NCBI GenBank assembly: GCA_963678485.1
Contig: OY782882.1
Location: 2,232,001-2,296,000 of the forward strand
DNA: 64,000 bases
Direction: 5' to 3'
Source of the DNA: CALGYY01 sp963678485
Lineage (GTDB): Bacteria > Bacteroidota > Bacteroidia > Bacteroidales > CAIWKO01
Shown here: in pieces, positions 43,144 to 52,038 of the stretch
Layout of the letters: each line of letters begins with the position of its first letter
How positions within the stretch are numbered: the first letter of the stretch is position 1
The notes under the pieces: generated by a model
The model's input: the letters and a program-made list of their open reading frames with translations, nothing else
Databases searched by the model: none
Told to the model about the DNA's origin: nothing
Position numbers and translations under genes: made by a program

Positions 43144-44655
43144 ATGAATTTGAAGAAATATGCCATATTGCTTTCGCTATTGTCAGTTATACTGGCGTAT
43201 ACTTTTAATGAGATAAATCTGGCAGCCATGCGCAAGGAAGGGATTGCGCTGAGGAAAGATCAGACCGTTGAAACCAACGATGATAGTTCATATCTTCACT
43301 TTATTGAGAATTACATTCGCTTCGGATCCCCTTATTTAAGTGAAAGAGAGCTCTACAGTAGCATAATGCGAACACCGGGTTATGGGCTCACGTATTTGAT
43401 GATGGCCCAAATCGTGGGATTGTCCCATGCATTGTTCTATCAGAAAATGCTGCAATTATTGTTGTTTGGGTTATCAATTTATTGTTTGGTTTTTATTGCC
43501 TTTGCTTTATTGAAGAACAAGCGATGGGCAATCGCAGTCACTGCCATTTATGCGCTACTGCCTTTTTCGATGGGGTTTTTATATTATACACTTACTGAAG
43601 GAATAACGCCCGCATTACTTATATTCTATGCATATTTTTTAATGATGACCACAACCACAAACCTTCCAAAACGGAAGGCAATGTTGTATTTTATGGCATC
43701 ATTAGTTTTTGCATACCTTCTATTAACGAGGCCAGTACTGGGATTTATGGGATTGGCTTTTCCTTTTTTTCTTTGGCGTGACTATTTTTCGCGAAAACGT
43801 CCGATGATTGTAATAGCTGCTATTAGCGGATTTGGTGTAGTGTGTATCAGTTTACTCTTGGGTTGGCAATTAAGGAATTATACGCTTACCGGGAGATATA
43901 CCGAAGTGCAGCCTGTTTATCAAAACGAGAATCCGGGCACATTTCGCAAGCCGCATCATGCCATTTGGGGATTATATAAAGCATGGGAAAGCAAGGGCTC
44001 ACATTTTCATGAAACCCTGGTTCCGCTGTGGGAGCGGGCAATAGCGGGCGATACCGCTATGATTCATGTGCAAAAAGTATTGGAGCAAACACCAACCAAA
44101 GCGGTGGAATACTTCGGCAAAGCCAGACTTGTCGACGCTTTCCGAATGTACCAAAAAGCAAGCTTGGCCCAGCGTTCCTATTATGATCAAAGTCGCATTA
44201 TGCCGCATCAGCCACTGCCAATTGAAGATAGCGTGGCCCAGCTATTCAATGAGATGGCCAGCGAATATCGTAAACAATTCCCCTTAGAATACCATTTAAT
44301 TACACCCTTAAAAGTGTTTAAGAATCTGGTCTTTCACTCTAATCTTTCATTATATGTGTTTCAGCATAGCTGGCGTGGTGTAGTACTAATGGAACTTCTG
44401 CGATGGATTTGCTTTATAATCCACGCTTCAGCATTTATCCTTTGTTTTTTAATTGTATTGATTAAAACGAACATCAGATACAAGGCGCTATTTGGAATAA
44501 GCATAATTTTATATATATTTTATCTGACTTACTTCCAACGAGGCATCGAAGAGCGCTATACACTCCCGATTCTGGCCTTTGCAATCCTAGGAGCTGCCTT
44601 TGTACTCAAACAGCTGCTGGAGCGATTCTCGAAGAAAAGCCATAATCAAGGATAA
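43144..44655 (+). CDS. Multi-pass membrane protein, GT-C glycosyltransferase-like
   Basis: A 503-residue protein with an N-terminal helix (about 6-24) and roughly ten more. A luminal acidic stretch ETNDDSSYLHF after the first helix resembles the DD/DxD-like motif of lipid-linked-sugar GT-C transferases. Long helices run through residues 85-420, and a soluble part (about 250-390, with QRSYYDQSR) precedes the final helix group. If GT-C, it moves a sugar from a polyprenyl carrier onto a lipid or protein at the outer face of the inner membrane. Family membership is inferred from layout only, and the substrate is unknown. Confidence 0.65.
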   Translation: MNLKKYAILLSLLSVILAYTFNEINLAAMRKEGIALRKDQTVETNDDSSYLHFIENYIRFGSPYLSERELYSSIMRTPGYGLTYLMMAQIVGLSHALFYQKMLQLLLFGLSIYCLVFIAFALLKNKRWAIAVTAIYALLPFSMGFLYYTLTEGITPALLIFYAYFLMMTTTTNLPKRKAMLYFMASLVFAYLLLTRPVLGFMGLAFPFFLWRDYFSRKRPMIVIAAISGFGVVCISLLLGWQLRNYTLTGRYTEVQPVYQNENPGTFRKPHHAIWGLYKAWESKGSHFHETLVPLWERAIAGDTAMIHVQKVLEQTPTKAVEYFGKARLVDAFRMYQKASLAQRSYYDQSRIMPHQPLPIEDSVAQLFNEMASEYRKQFPLEYHLITPLKVFKNLVFHSNLSLYVFQHSWRGVVLMELLRWICFIIHASAFILCFLIVLIKTNIRYKALFGISIILYIFYLTYFQRGIEERYTLPILAFAILGAAFVLKQLLERFSKKSHNQG

Positions 44656-44697
44656 AGGTAATTTTGAAGAGAATCTTCATGGCTGAATAAAATTTTG

Positions 44698-44705
44698 TTA
44701 CTTTG
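44698..44705 (+). promoter_or_regulatory. Possible -7 element TTACTTTG for the MFS transporter
   Basis: TTACTTTG, one mismatch from TAnnTTTG, lies 24 bp before the ATG at 44730. It overlaps an in-frame TTG start at 44703, which is therefore unlikely. Confidence 0.45.
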
Positions 44706-44729
44706 CCATTCAAATCTAAACATACAACG

Positions 44730-46130
44730 ATGGTTGAAAAAATGCAACGTCTACTAAGCGAATCCAGAAGTGCCCGTTGGACGGCCCTACTGGTTGTTTC
44801 TTTTACAATGTTTGCCGGTTATTATTTGGCCGACGTAATGGCACCTCTGCAAAGCCTAGTTAGGGGTGAGTTACAGTGGACAGACACTGAATATGGTTTT
44901 TTTACGAGTGCTTATGGTTGGTTTAATGTATTTCTGTTCTTTTTGATTATTGGTGGGATTATCCTTGATAAATTGGGAATTCGAATCACTGGTATGGGCG
45001 CAGCAATAGTAATGGTTGTTGGTACAGCTATTAAATACTGGGCTGTTTCCACTCATTCGCTTGATGGTATTATGTGGGATATTCCAGTTTTAGGTGTCTG
45101 GAAAGCTCAGGTAATGACCGCGGCTATCGGTTATGCAATTTTTGGAGTAGGTGTTGAAGTCGCGGGGATAACAGCATCCAAAGTTATTGTAAAGTGGTTT
45201 AAAGGTAAAGAACTAGCTTTAGCGATGGGAATGCAGTTGTCTGTGGCTCGTCTCGGAACGGCCCTAGCATTATCTACATCTCTTCCAATTGCCTTGGGTA
45301 CAGGAACCATCTCAACCCCGATATTATTCTGCTTGATTATGCTATGTATTGGTGTTCTGGCCTTCTTTATTTATAGTATGATGGATAAAAAATTAGACGC
45401 CTCGATTATTCAGATGAGAGGGCAAAATGTAGATGAAGAACCAGAAGAAGAATTTCGTCTTCGTGATATTTTAAAAATTGTTACAAATAAAGGTTGGTGG
45501 TACATTGCTATTTTATGTGTACTGTTTTATTCTGCCGTTTTCCCTTTCTTGAAATATGCAACAGATATAATGATTAATAAATTTGGAGTAGATGAGTATT
45601 GGGCAGGGCTTCTTCCCGGACTATTGCCCTTTGGAACAATCTTCTTCACTCCATTGTTCGGAGGAATCTATGATAAAAAGGGTAAGGGTGCAACAATTAT
45701 GATTATTGGCGCGCTTATCATTGTTCTAGTGCATTTTCTGTTTTCTTTACCTTTCCTAAATCATTGGATTGTTGCGTTTATTCTGATGATTGCATTGGGT
45801 ATTGGTTTTTCATTGGTACCATCGGCGATGTGGCCATCTGTTCCCAAAATTATCCCAGATCGTCAGCTAGGAACTGCTTATTCATTGATTTTTTGGGTTC
45901 AGAACTGGGGCTTAATGGGCGTTCCTGCATTAATAGGATGGATACTTGACAAATATTGTATCACATCAACAACCATTGTTGATGGATCACCTGTTAATAC
46001 GTATAATTATACACTACCGATGGTCATTTTTATGGGTCTGGGTATTTTGGCGATAGGTATTGCCTTCCTCCTGAAAATCGAAGACAAGAAAAAAGGCTAC
46101 GGACTTGAGTTGCCAAATATTAAGAAATAG
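44730..46130 (+). CDS. MFS transporter (MFSD1-like)
   Basis: From the ATG at 44730 it is 466 residues, starting MVEKMQRLLSESRSARW. Twelve membrane helices are expected. The first half shows TDTEYGFFTSAYGWFNVFLF, ILDKLGIRITG and the EVAGITASKVIVKWFKGKELALAMGMQ stretch; the second half has GIYDKKGKGATIMIIG and SLVPSAMWPSVPKIIP. This resembles the MFSD1-like branch of the major facilitator superfamily. It moves a small solute across the inner membrane; the substrate is unknown. A terminator at 46162 ends the unit. Confidence 0.9.
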   Translation: MVEKMQRLLSESRSARWTALLVVSFTMFAGYYLADVMAPLQSLVRGELQWTDTEYGFFTSAYGWFNVFLFFLIIGGIILDKLGIRITGMGAAIVMVVGTAIKYWAVSTHSLDGIMWDIPVLGVWKAQVMTAAIGYAIFGVGVEVAGITASKVIVKWFKGKELALAMGMQLSVARLGTALALSTSLPIALGTGTISTPILFCLIMLCIGVLAFFIYSMMDKKLDASIIQMRGQNVDEEPEEEFRLRDILKIVTNKGWWYIAILCVLFYSAVFPFLKYATDIMINKFGVDEYWAGLLPGLLPFGTIFFTPLFGGIYDKKGKGATIMIIGALIIVLVHFLFSLPFLNHWIVAFILMIALGIGFSLVPSAMWPSVPKIIPDRQLGTAYSLIFWVQNWGLMGVPALIGWILDKYCITSTTIVDGSPVNTYNYTLPMVIFMGLGILAIGIAFLLKIEDKKKGYGLELPNIKK

Positions 46131-46161
46131 TATTGCATTGACTATTTTAATGCAACAATCA

Positions 46162-46188
46162 AAGGTGCCCAAAGGCACCTTTTTTTTA
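46162..46188 (+). terminator. Intrinsic terminator after MFS transporter
   Basis: AAGGTGCC (46162-46169) pairs with GGCACCTT (46174-46181) across a CAAA loop, with a run of T after it. The mqnB promoter element starts right at its end. Confidence 0.92.
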
Positions 46189-46196
46189 TATCTTTG
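46189..46196 (+). promoter_or_regulatory. Bacteroidota -7 element TATCTTTG adjoining the mqnB start codon
   Basis: TATCTTTG is a full match and begins one base after the terminator tract; only four bases (AAGC) separate it from the ATG at 46201. The -33 region falls in the terminator stem and has no TTG. Confidence 0.6.
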
Positions 46197-46200
46197 AAGC

Positions 46201-46896
46201 ATGAACATTCGCAATATCCTTATTGTCGCCGCAACCCGCCTAGAGCTCGAACCCTTGTTGCAAGAATGGTCGGTAGGCCCGCTGCCCACAGGCAAAGTAA
46301 CGTCAATCATCCAAAAGCAAATGCCGGTTGATATTCTTATCACAGGTCCCGGAATGGTCGCCACGGCCTTTTTCTTGGGGAAACTCAGAGGCTTACATGA
46401 ATATTCAATGGTGTTGAATGCAGGAATTGCCGGGAGTTTCAACAAAGCGCTGAATATTGGTGATGTTGTCCATGTTTCAACCGATTGCTTTTCCGAACTC
46501 GGATCCTGGCATCAGGAAAGGTTTTCGCCTATGTATGATATGGGGATGGCGGAAGATTATCGTCCCGCTTTTTTGAAGGGAAGCAACATCATTCAAAACA
46601 ATAATCCTCCGGCACTCACAGCCGTTGCTGAATTGCCAGTGGCCAAAGGCGTTACCGTTAATTCGATCAAAGGAATCCCTTGGGATGCAACTCTTGCCGG
46701 CTTTGATTATCAACCCGACATTGAAACCATGGAAGGCGCTGCGTTTTTCTTTGCTTGTATGAGCAAAAATGTGCCTTGCTTACAAATACGTTCAATTTCT
46801 AATGGTATTGAAAATAGTTTATCGGAATCGTGGGATATTCCTGCCGCTGTAGCTTCTTTACAGAAAACAATTTTAAAAATCGTCGATGAGCTCTGA
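46201..46896 (+). CDS. mqnB: Futalosine hydrolase
   Basis: The 231-residue protein starts MNIRNILIVAATRLELEP, as in nucleoside phosphorylase-type hydrolases. It has the core ITGPGMVATAFFLGKL, VLNAGIAGSFNKALNIGDVVHVSTDCFSELG and METMEGAAFFFACMSKNVPCLQIRSISN. It splits hypoxanthine from futalosine in the futalosine menaquinone route. It overlaps mqnD by 11 bp. The -7 element sits four bases upstream of the ATG, so the mRNA may be leaderless. Confidence 0.95.
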   Translation: MNIRNILIVAATRLELEPLLQEWSVGPLPTGKVTSIIQKQMPVDILITGPGMVATAFFLGKLRGLHEYSMVLNAGIAGSFNKALNIGDVVHVSTDCFSELGSWHQERFSPMYDMGMAEDYRPAFLKGSNIIQNNNPPALTAVAELPVAKGVTVNSIKGIPWDATLAGFDYQPDIETMEGAAFFFACMSKNVPCLQIRSISNGIENSLSESWDIPAAVASLQKTILKIVDEL

Positions 46897-47731
46897 TCTG
46901 ATTCGTATTGGACTATCGCCTTGTCCTAACGACACCTTCATATGTGATGCCTTACTTCATGGGAAAATTGATACTGAAGGCATTCAATTCGAGCCAGTGT
47001 TTGATGATGTGGAATCTCTTAACAGCAGAGCCTTTCAGCAAGAACTTGAGGTAACCAAAGTTAGTTTTCATGCTTTTCTGTATTTGCTGGAAAAATATGT
47101 GTTGTTTGATTCTGGGGCAGCATTGGGCAGAGGTTGTGGCCCGCTACTGATTAGTAAACGAGTGCTGTCATCTGAAGAAATCCCGGGCCTCTCCATTGCG
47201 ATTCCCGGAAAATTTACCACAGCAAACCTATTGTTATCACTGGCATTTCCTACGGCCATGAATAAAACACCGTTGGTTTTTTCCGATATTGAATCTGCCA
47301 TTTTGGAGGATCGTTGCGATGCGGGGGTTATCATCCATGAAAATCGTTTTACTTATCAGGATAAAGGATTGATTTGCCATTGCGATTTGGGTGAAATATG
47401 GGAGCAACAACAAGGCTTACCCATTCCTCTTGGAGGCTTTATCGCCGATCGCCGTATTGAAAAGGACAAATTGGATGCTTTGGGTCGAATCATGCGGCGG
47501 AGTGTCGATTTTGCGCTTAAAAACCCGCAATCATCGTCCGGATTTGTTGCCCGTTATGCGCAAGAGATGGATTTGCAGGTTCGGAATGCCCATATCTATC
47601 TGTATGTGGGAAAATTTACACAGCATCTGGGTGAAGAAGGCCGTAAAGCCATAGAAGCCTTATATCACGCGGCATTAAATGCAGGGCTGAACCTACCCAA
47701 ACAGCATACAATTTCAGATTGCTTTCTTTAG
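46886..47731 (+). CDS. mqnD: 1,4-dihydroxy-6-naphthoate synthase
   Basis: A 281-residue protein of the periplasmic-binding-protein-like MqnA/MqnD fold. The start MSSDLIRIGLSPCPNDTFICDALL is the family opening. DDVESLNSRAFQQELEVTKVSFHAFLYL, GRGCGPLLIS and the DAGVIIHENRFTY text match MqnD. It cleaves cyclic dehypoxanthinyl futalosine to 1,4-dihydroxy-6-naphthoate. It is translationally coupled to mqnB by overlap of 11 bp. The other genes of this route are not in the window. Confidence 0.95.
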   Translation: MSSDLIRIGLSPCPNDTFICDALLHGKIDTEGIQFEPVFDDVESLNSRAFQQELEVTKVSFHAFLYLLEKYVLFDSGAALGRGCGPLLISKRVLSSEEIPGLSIAIPGKFTTANLLLSLAFPTAMNKTPLVFSDIESAILEDRCDAGVIIHENRFTYQDKGLICHCDLGEIWEQQQGLPIPLGGFIADRRIEKDKLDALGRIMRRSVDFALKNPQSSSGFVARYAQEMDLQVRNAHIYLYVGKFTQHLGEEGRKAIEALYHAALNAGLNLPKQHTISDCFL

Positions 47732-47751
47732 GCTAACTGCAACGAATTCGC

Positions 47752-47759
47752 TATCTTTG
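47752..47759 (+). promoter_or_regulatory. Bacteroidota -7 element TATCTTTG for pdxA
   Basis: TATCTTTG is a full match and lies 10 bp before the ATG at 47770, giving a very short leader. Confidence 0.6.
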
Positions 47760-47769
47760 CATAAAAATT

Positions 47770-48900
47770 ATGGATATGGAAATCAATCCGGACTACAATA
47801 AGCAGGATAAAGGCGACAAGCTGGATAAAATAGATAAAGAAAAACGGGCAATCGTTGGTATCACTCACGGCGATTTTAACGGTATCAGCTACGAGATTAT
47901 TATTAAAACATTCATGGAACCTCGAATGCTCGAGATATGTACCCCCGTGGTTTACGGTTCATCTAAAATTGCGTCTTATCATCGAAAGGCATTAAATATT
48001 AACGAATTTAATTTTAATCTCATTCGTAAAGCCGAAGGTGCGCCAGCACGTCGGGCTAATATTATCAATGTTACTGATCAGGAGGTTAAAATTGATCTTG
48101 GTGAATCTTCTGAAATGGCAGGAAAACTGGCCGTTACAGCGCTTGATATGGCGGTAGAAGATTTAAAGAACGGACACATCAATGCGTTGGTGACTGCGCC
48201 TATCAACAAAAAGAACATACAATCGCCAACCTTCGATTTTAAGGGCCATACCGAATATCTGGCAGAAAAGTTTCACACCAACGATTTTATGATGATGATG
48301 GTGAGTGACAAAATCCGTATAGGCTTTGTTACTGGACATGCCGCCATTAAAGACGTTGCAAAAGATATTACTACGGAGAATGTGTTGAGAAAACTGATTA
48401 TCATGAACAATTCTCTGATAAAGGATTTTGGTGTTCGACGTCCGAAGATTGCCGTTCTTGGCTTGAATCCTCATGCCGGAGATCGCGGTGTAATTGGTGG
48501 AGAAGAGGAAAGCGTAATCGCACCGGCTGTTAAAAAGGCCGCTGAAGAAAACATTCTTGCCTTTGGACCCTATCCTGCAGATGGTTTTTTTGCCGCCACC
48601 TCCTTCAAGGATTTTGATGGAATTCTGGCTATGTACCACGATCAGGGCATGATTGCATTCAAGCTGCTTGCTTTTGATTCGGGTGTGAATTTCACCGCAG
48701 GATTACCTTATGTTCGCACATCTCCCGCACATGGCACAGCCTACGAGATTGCCGGTAAAAACGAAGCGAACCCGGAATCCTTCCGCCACGCCGTTTATAT
48801 GGCGATTGATATATGGAATCAAAGAAAGGAATTCGAAGAACTGAACGCAAATCCACTTCGGGTACGCACACCTTCGCACGACGAACCGCGCGAATCCTAG
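47770..48900 (+). CDS. pdxA: 4-hydroxythreonine-4-phosphate dehydrogenase
   Basis: The 376-residue protein has the PdxA opening in a variant form, VGITHGDFNGISYEIIIKTF, after an acidic and basic leader of about 28 residues with repeated DK pairs. Core motifs include LVTAPINKKNI, GHTEYLAEKF, VGFVTGHAAIKDV-like text (IGFVTGHAAIKDV), VLGLNPHAGDRGVIG and MYHDQGMIAFKLLAFDSGVNFTAGLPYVRTSPAHGTAYEIAG. These bind the substrate and a divalent metal. It oxidises the threonine derivative in pyridoxal phosphate synthesis. The next gene begins 18 bp downstream. The unusual charged leader may be a poorly conserved N-terminus. Confidence 0.93.
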   Translation: MDMEINPDYNKQDKGDKLDKIDKEKRAIVGITHGDFNGISYEIIIKTFMEPRMLEICTPVVYGSSKIASYHRKALNINEFNFNLIRKAEGAPARRANIINVTDQEVKIDLGESSEMAGKLAVTALDMAVEDLKNGHINALVTAPINKKNIQSPTFDFKGHTEYLAEKFHTNDFMMMMVSDKIRIGFVTGHAAIKDVAKDITTENVLRKLIIMNNSLIKDFGVRRPKIAVLGLNPHAGDRGVIGGEEESVIAPAVKKAAEENILAFGPYPADGFFAATSFKDFDGILAMYHDQGMIAFKLLAFDSGVNFTAGLPYVRTSPAHGTAYEIAGKNEANPESFRHAVYMAIDIWNQRKEFEELNANPLRVRTPSHDEPRES

Positions 48901-48918
48901 GCTGCAAATGCTGCACAG

Positions 48919-51402
48919 ATGAACTACACCATACAGGATATTCTTCGAATCATCAAGGCAGAACCGCTATTAGTTGAGGCTGCTAAAAATCCCGTTAAGG
49001 ATTTACTCATCGATAGCCGCAGCCTTAATAATGCGTCAGTAAGCCTCTTTTTTGCTATAAAAGGGAAACGCCACGATGGCCACACCTATATTCCTGAATT
49101 GTTTGAAAAGGGAGTTCGGAATTTTGTAGTTTCAGAAGAACCAGAAAATATTGCCGAATATAAAGGTTGCAATTTTCTAAAGGTTGCAGATACACTGAAA
49201 GCCTTGCAAACACTGGCTGCTGCACATCGAGCTGCATTTGTTCTTCCGGTCATCGGCATTACTGGTAGCAACGGAAAAACCATCATCAAAGAATGGTTGT
49301 ATCAGTTGTTGAGTCCCGATAAAAAAATCATTCGTAGTCCGCGAAGTTTTAATTCCCAGGTCGGAGTTCCTCTCTCTGTATGGCAGATATCACCTGAACA
49401 CGAATTGGCCATTTTCGAAGCGGGTATCAGCGAACCCGATGAAATGGGGAAACTGCAGAATATTATAAAACCCACAATCGGGCTCTTTACTAATATTGGA
49501 ACTGCACACGATAAAAACTTCATTCAAATTTCTCAAAAAGTTGGAGAGAAGTTAAAACTGTTCACTAAGGTTGAAACCCTTATTTATTGCACCGATTACT
49601 ACGATATACAGGGACAAATCATTAAAACCGAATTACCAAAAACGATTGGTTTTTTCACCTGGAGTAGAAAGAATAAAGCCGACCTGCAAATTACTAATGT
49701 TGAGAAAAGCCAGCGTCAAACCCGGATTACAGGACTTTTTAAAAGTAATATTCTGTTTATTGATATTCCATTTACTGATGATGCATCTGTAGAAAACGCC
49801 ATTCATTGCTGGGCAGTGATGCTCCTGATGGGCTATCATCCACTACACATCAGCGATCGCATGTTGCAACTTGCACCGGTGGCAATGCGCCTCGAAATGA
49901 AGGAGGGTATTAACCGCTGCTCTATCATCAACGATAGTTACAATAGTGATATCAATTCATTAAGTATTGCACTCGATTTTTTAAATCAGCAAAAGCAGCA
50001 TCAGAAGCGTACACTCATACTTTCCGACATCCTGCAGAGTTCGATGGACGACTACAGCCTGTATTCCAGTGTAGCATCATTGATCATTGAAAAGGGCATT
50101 ACCCGCCTGATTGGTATTGGTCCGGATATTTCGCGACAGTCTGTTTTATTCCCAGTAGAAAAGGAATTTTTCAAAGATACAGAAGACTTCTTACAACACT
50201 TTTCGTTGAGCAGATTATCTGACGAAACGATACTACTTAAAGGTGCTCGAATGTTCGAATTTGAGCAGATAAGCCGTGTGTTGCAGCAAAAGTCGCACGA
50301 AACTGTACTGGAAATAAACCTCAATGCTTTAGTACACAACCTCAATTATTATCGCACAAAAATAAATCCTGGTGTTAAGATTATGGCCATGGTGAAAGCC
50401 TTCAGCTATGGCAGCGGTAGTTTCGAAATTGCTAATGTTCTTCAGTTTCAGCATATCGATTACCTTGCAGTGGCTTACGCCGATGAAGGGGTTGAACTGC
50501 GCAAAGCCGGAATTACCACGCCGATCATGGTGATGAGTCCCGAAGAAGAAAGCCTCGATACACTTATTCGCTACAAACTTGAGCCGGAAATTTACAGTCA
50601 CCGTATTCTTGATTTACTTTGTGGTGCTGTTCGCAATCGCAGTTCCTTAGCGGAAACAATCGTTCCTGTTCATATTAAAATGGATACAGGAATGCATCGT
50701 CTGGGGTTTCAACCTAAAGAGCTTGATCAGCTGATCGACGCATTAAAGCGCGAACCCAGTATCAAGGTGAAATCTGTGTTTTCGCATTTGGCAACCGCTG
50801 ATGAGCCTACACTCGATGAATACACCTTACGACAGATTGCCTTGTTTAAGGAAATGGGAAAGAAAATGAAAGACGCACTTGACGAGCCATTCCTGATGCA
50901 CATTCTAAATTCTGCGGGAATCAGTCGTTTTCGCGAAGCGCAATTCGATATGGTACGCCTGGGTATTGGACTATATGGTATTGGTAATGATGAGCGCGAA
51001 CAGCAGGCATTGCAAAATGTCAGTACCCTCAAATCCATTATTTCACAAATCAAGGATATTCCTGAGAAAGATAGCGTTGGTTATAGTCGCAAATGGATAG
51101 CTTCAGGACCAGCGACCATTGCAATTATTCCAATTGGCTATGCCGACGGCCTCGATCGTCGTCTGGGTAACGGGAAAGGCAAGGCTTTTATTGACGGTCA
51201 TGCGGTTCCGGTGATTGGAAATATTTGCATGGATATGTGTATGGTTGATATTACCGGAATACCTGTGAAGGAGGGTGATGAAGTAGTTTTCTTTTCAGAA
51301 AATTATACAGTCAAACAATTTGCAGAAGATCTCGGAACAATACCATACGAAGTGCTAACTTCTATTTCACGAAGGGTTAAGCGTATCTATTATTATGAAT
51401 AG
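48919..51402 (+). CDS. murF/alr: Bifunctional MurF ligase / alanine racemase
   Basis: An 827-residue fusion. The first half (about 1-450) is a Mur ligase: RHDGHTYI near the start, the P-loop GITGSNGKTIIKEW, FEAGISEPDEMGKL and the NDSYNSDI stretch. The second half (about 460-827) is alanine racemase: INLNALVHNLNYYR, the PLP-binding MAMVKAFSYGSG with Lys about 489, HIKMDTGMHRLGF, and SVGYSRKW with the catalytic Tyr. It makes D-alanine and ligates D-Ala-D-Ala to the UDP-MurNAc tripeptide, both steps of cell-wall precursor synthesis. This fusion is a known Bacteroidota trait. It lies between pdxA and folB on the same strand. Confidence 0.97.
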   Translation: MNYTIQDILRIIKAEPLLVEAAKNPVKDLLIDSRSLNNASVSLFFAIKGKRHDGHTYIPELFEKGVRNFVVSEEPENIAEYKGCNFLKVADTLKALQTLAAAHRAAFVLPVIGITGSNGKTIIKEWLYQLLSPDKKIIRSPRSFNSQVGVPLSVWQISPEHELAIFEAGISEPDEMGKLQNIIKPTIGLFTNIGTAHDKNFIQISQKVGEKLKLFTKVETLIYCTDYYDIQGQIIKTELPKTIGFFTWSRKNKADLQITNVEKSQRQTRITGLFKSNILFIDIPFTDDASVENAIHCWAVMLLMGYHPLHISDRMLQLAPVAMRLEMKEGINRCSIINDSYNSDINSLSIALDFLNQQKQHQKRTLILSDILQSSMDDYSLYSSVASLIIEKGITRLIGIGPDISRQSVLFPVEKEFFKDTEDFLQHFSLSRLSDETILLKGARMFEFEQISRVLQQKSHETVLEINLNALVHNLNYYRTKINPGVKIMAMVKAFSYGSGSFEIANVLQFQHIDYLAVAYADEGVELRKAGITTPIMVMSPEEESLDTLIRYKLEPEIYSHRILDLLCGAVRNRSSLAETIVPVHIKMDTGMHRLGFQPKELDQLIDALKREPSIKVKSVFSHLATADEPTLDEYTLRQIALFKEMGKKMKDALDEPFLMHILNSAGISRFREAQFDMVRLGIGLYGIGNDEREQQALQNVSTLKSIISQIKDIPEKDSVGYSRKWIASGPATIAIIPIGYADGLDRRLGNGKGKAFIDGHAVPVIGNICMDMCMVDITGIPVKEGDEVVFFSENYTVKQFAEDLGTIPYEVLTSISRRVKRIYYYE

Positions 51403-51451
51403 GCATTAAAGCAACAATTCTCTTGTTATTCAAACTGCTTAATATTTAATT

Positions 51452-51826
51452 ATGTCGAAAATATCAGTAGAAGGAATGGAGTTTTTTGCATACCATGGAT
51501 GTTTTGCTGAGGAGCAGATTATCGGCAACAAATTCATCGTTGATATTGCTATGGATGTAGATACAACTACAGCGGAGCTTTCCGATAATCTGGCGCAAAC
51601 GGTGAATTATCAACGGGTGTACGAGGTTATAAAAAAGGAAATGGAAATCCCTTCAAAGCTACTAGAGCATTTAGCTCACCGTATTATAAGTGCCGTATGC
51701 AGTGGCTTTCCGACGATAGAAAACGTATCGCTAAAGGTTTGTAAACTTAATCCACCTATTGGTGGTAAGGTTGATTGTGTAAGTATTACCATGTCTCACC
51801 CATGTATATCAACCCATGAAAGCTAA
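51452..51826 (+). CDS. folB: Dihydroneopterin aldolase
   Basis: The 124-residue protein has the FolB fold text: VEGMEFFAYHGCFAEEQIIGNKFIVDI, NYQRVYEVIKKEM, LLEHLAHRI with the catalytic-region Glu and a closing KLNPPIGGKVDCVSI. It cleaves 7,8-dihydroneopterin in folate synthesis. Its 3' end overlaps the next small gene by 11 bp. Confidence 0.95.
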   Translation: MSKISVEGMEFFAYHGCFAEEQIIGNKFIVDIAMDVDTTTAELSDNLAQTVNYQRVYEVIKKEMEIPSKLLEHLAHRIISAVCSGFPTIENVSLKVCKLNPPIGGKVDCVSITMSHPCISTHES

Positions 51827-52019
51827 TTCTCCCGAATCGAAGAATTGCTGCAATTGCTGCAAAGAATTCATATGCCTGCATAACAAAGATTGCTGGTGTA
51901 TGGACTATATCATCACACCAGAAAATCTGAAGAAATTAAATGAAAAATTCAAGAACTGTCTGTGTCCCGAATGTCTGGAGGCCTATTCAAGTGGACGCAG
52001 GTCGGTAAATAAACAATGA
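51816..52019 (+). CDS. Small cysteine-rich CWC-type protein
   Basis: The 67-residue protein has nine cysteines: CCNCC, CLHNKDCWCMD and CLCPECL, the Cys-Trp-Cys core after which the CWC family is named. It likely binds zinc or another metal. It overlaps folB by 11 bp, so translation is coupled, and the phosphoesterase gene starts 19 bp after it. The functional link to folate synthesis is unclear. Confidence 0.8.
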   Translation: MKANSPESKNCCNCCKEFICLHNKDCWCMDYIITPENLKKLNEKFKNCLCPECLEAYSSGRRSVNKQ

Positions 52020-52038
52020 TCTTCAACGGAAAGACCAT

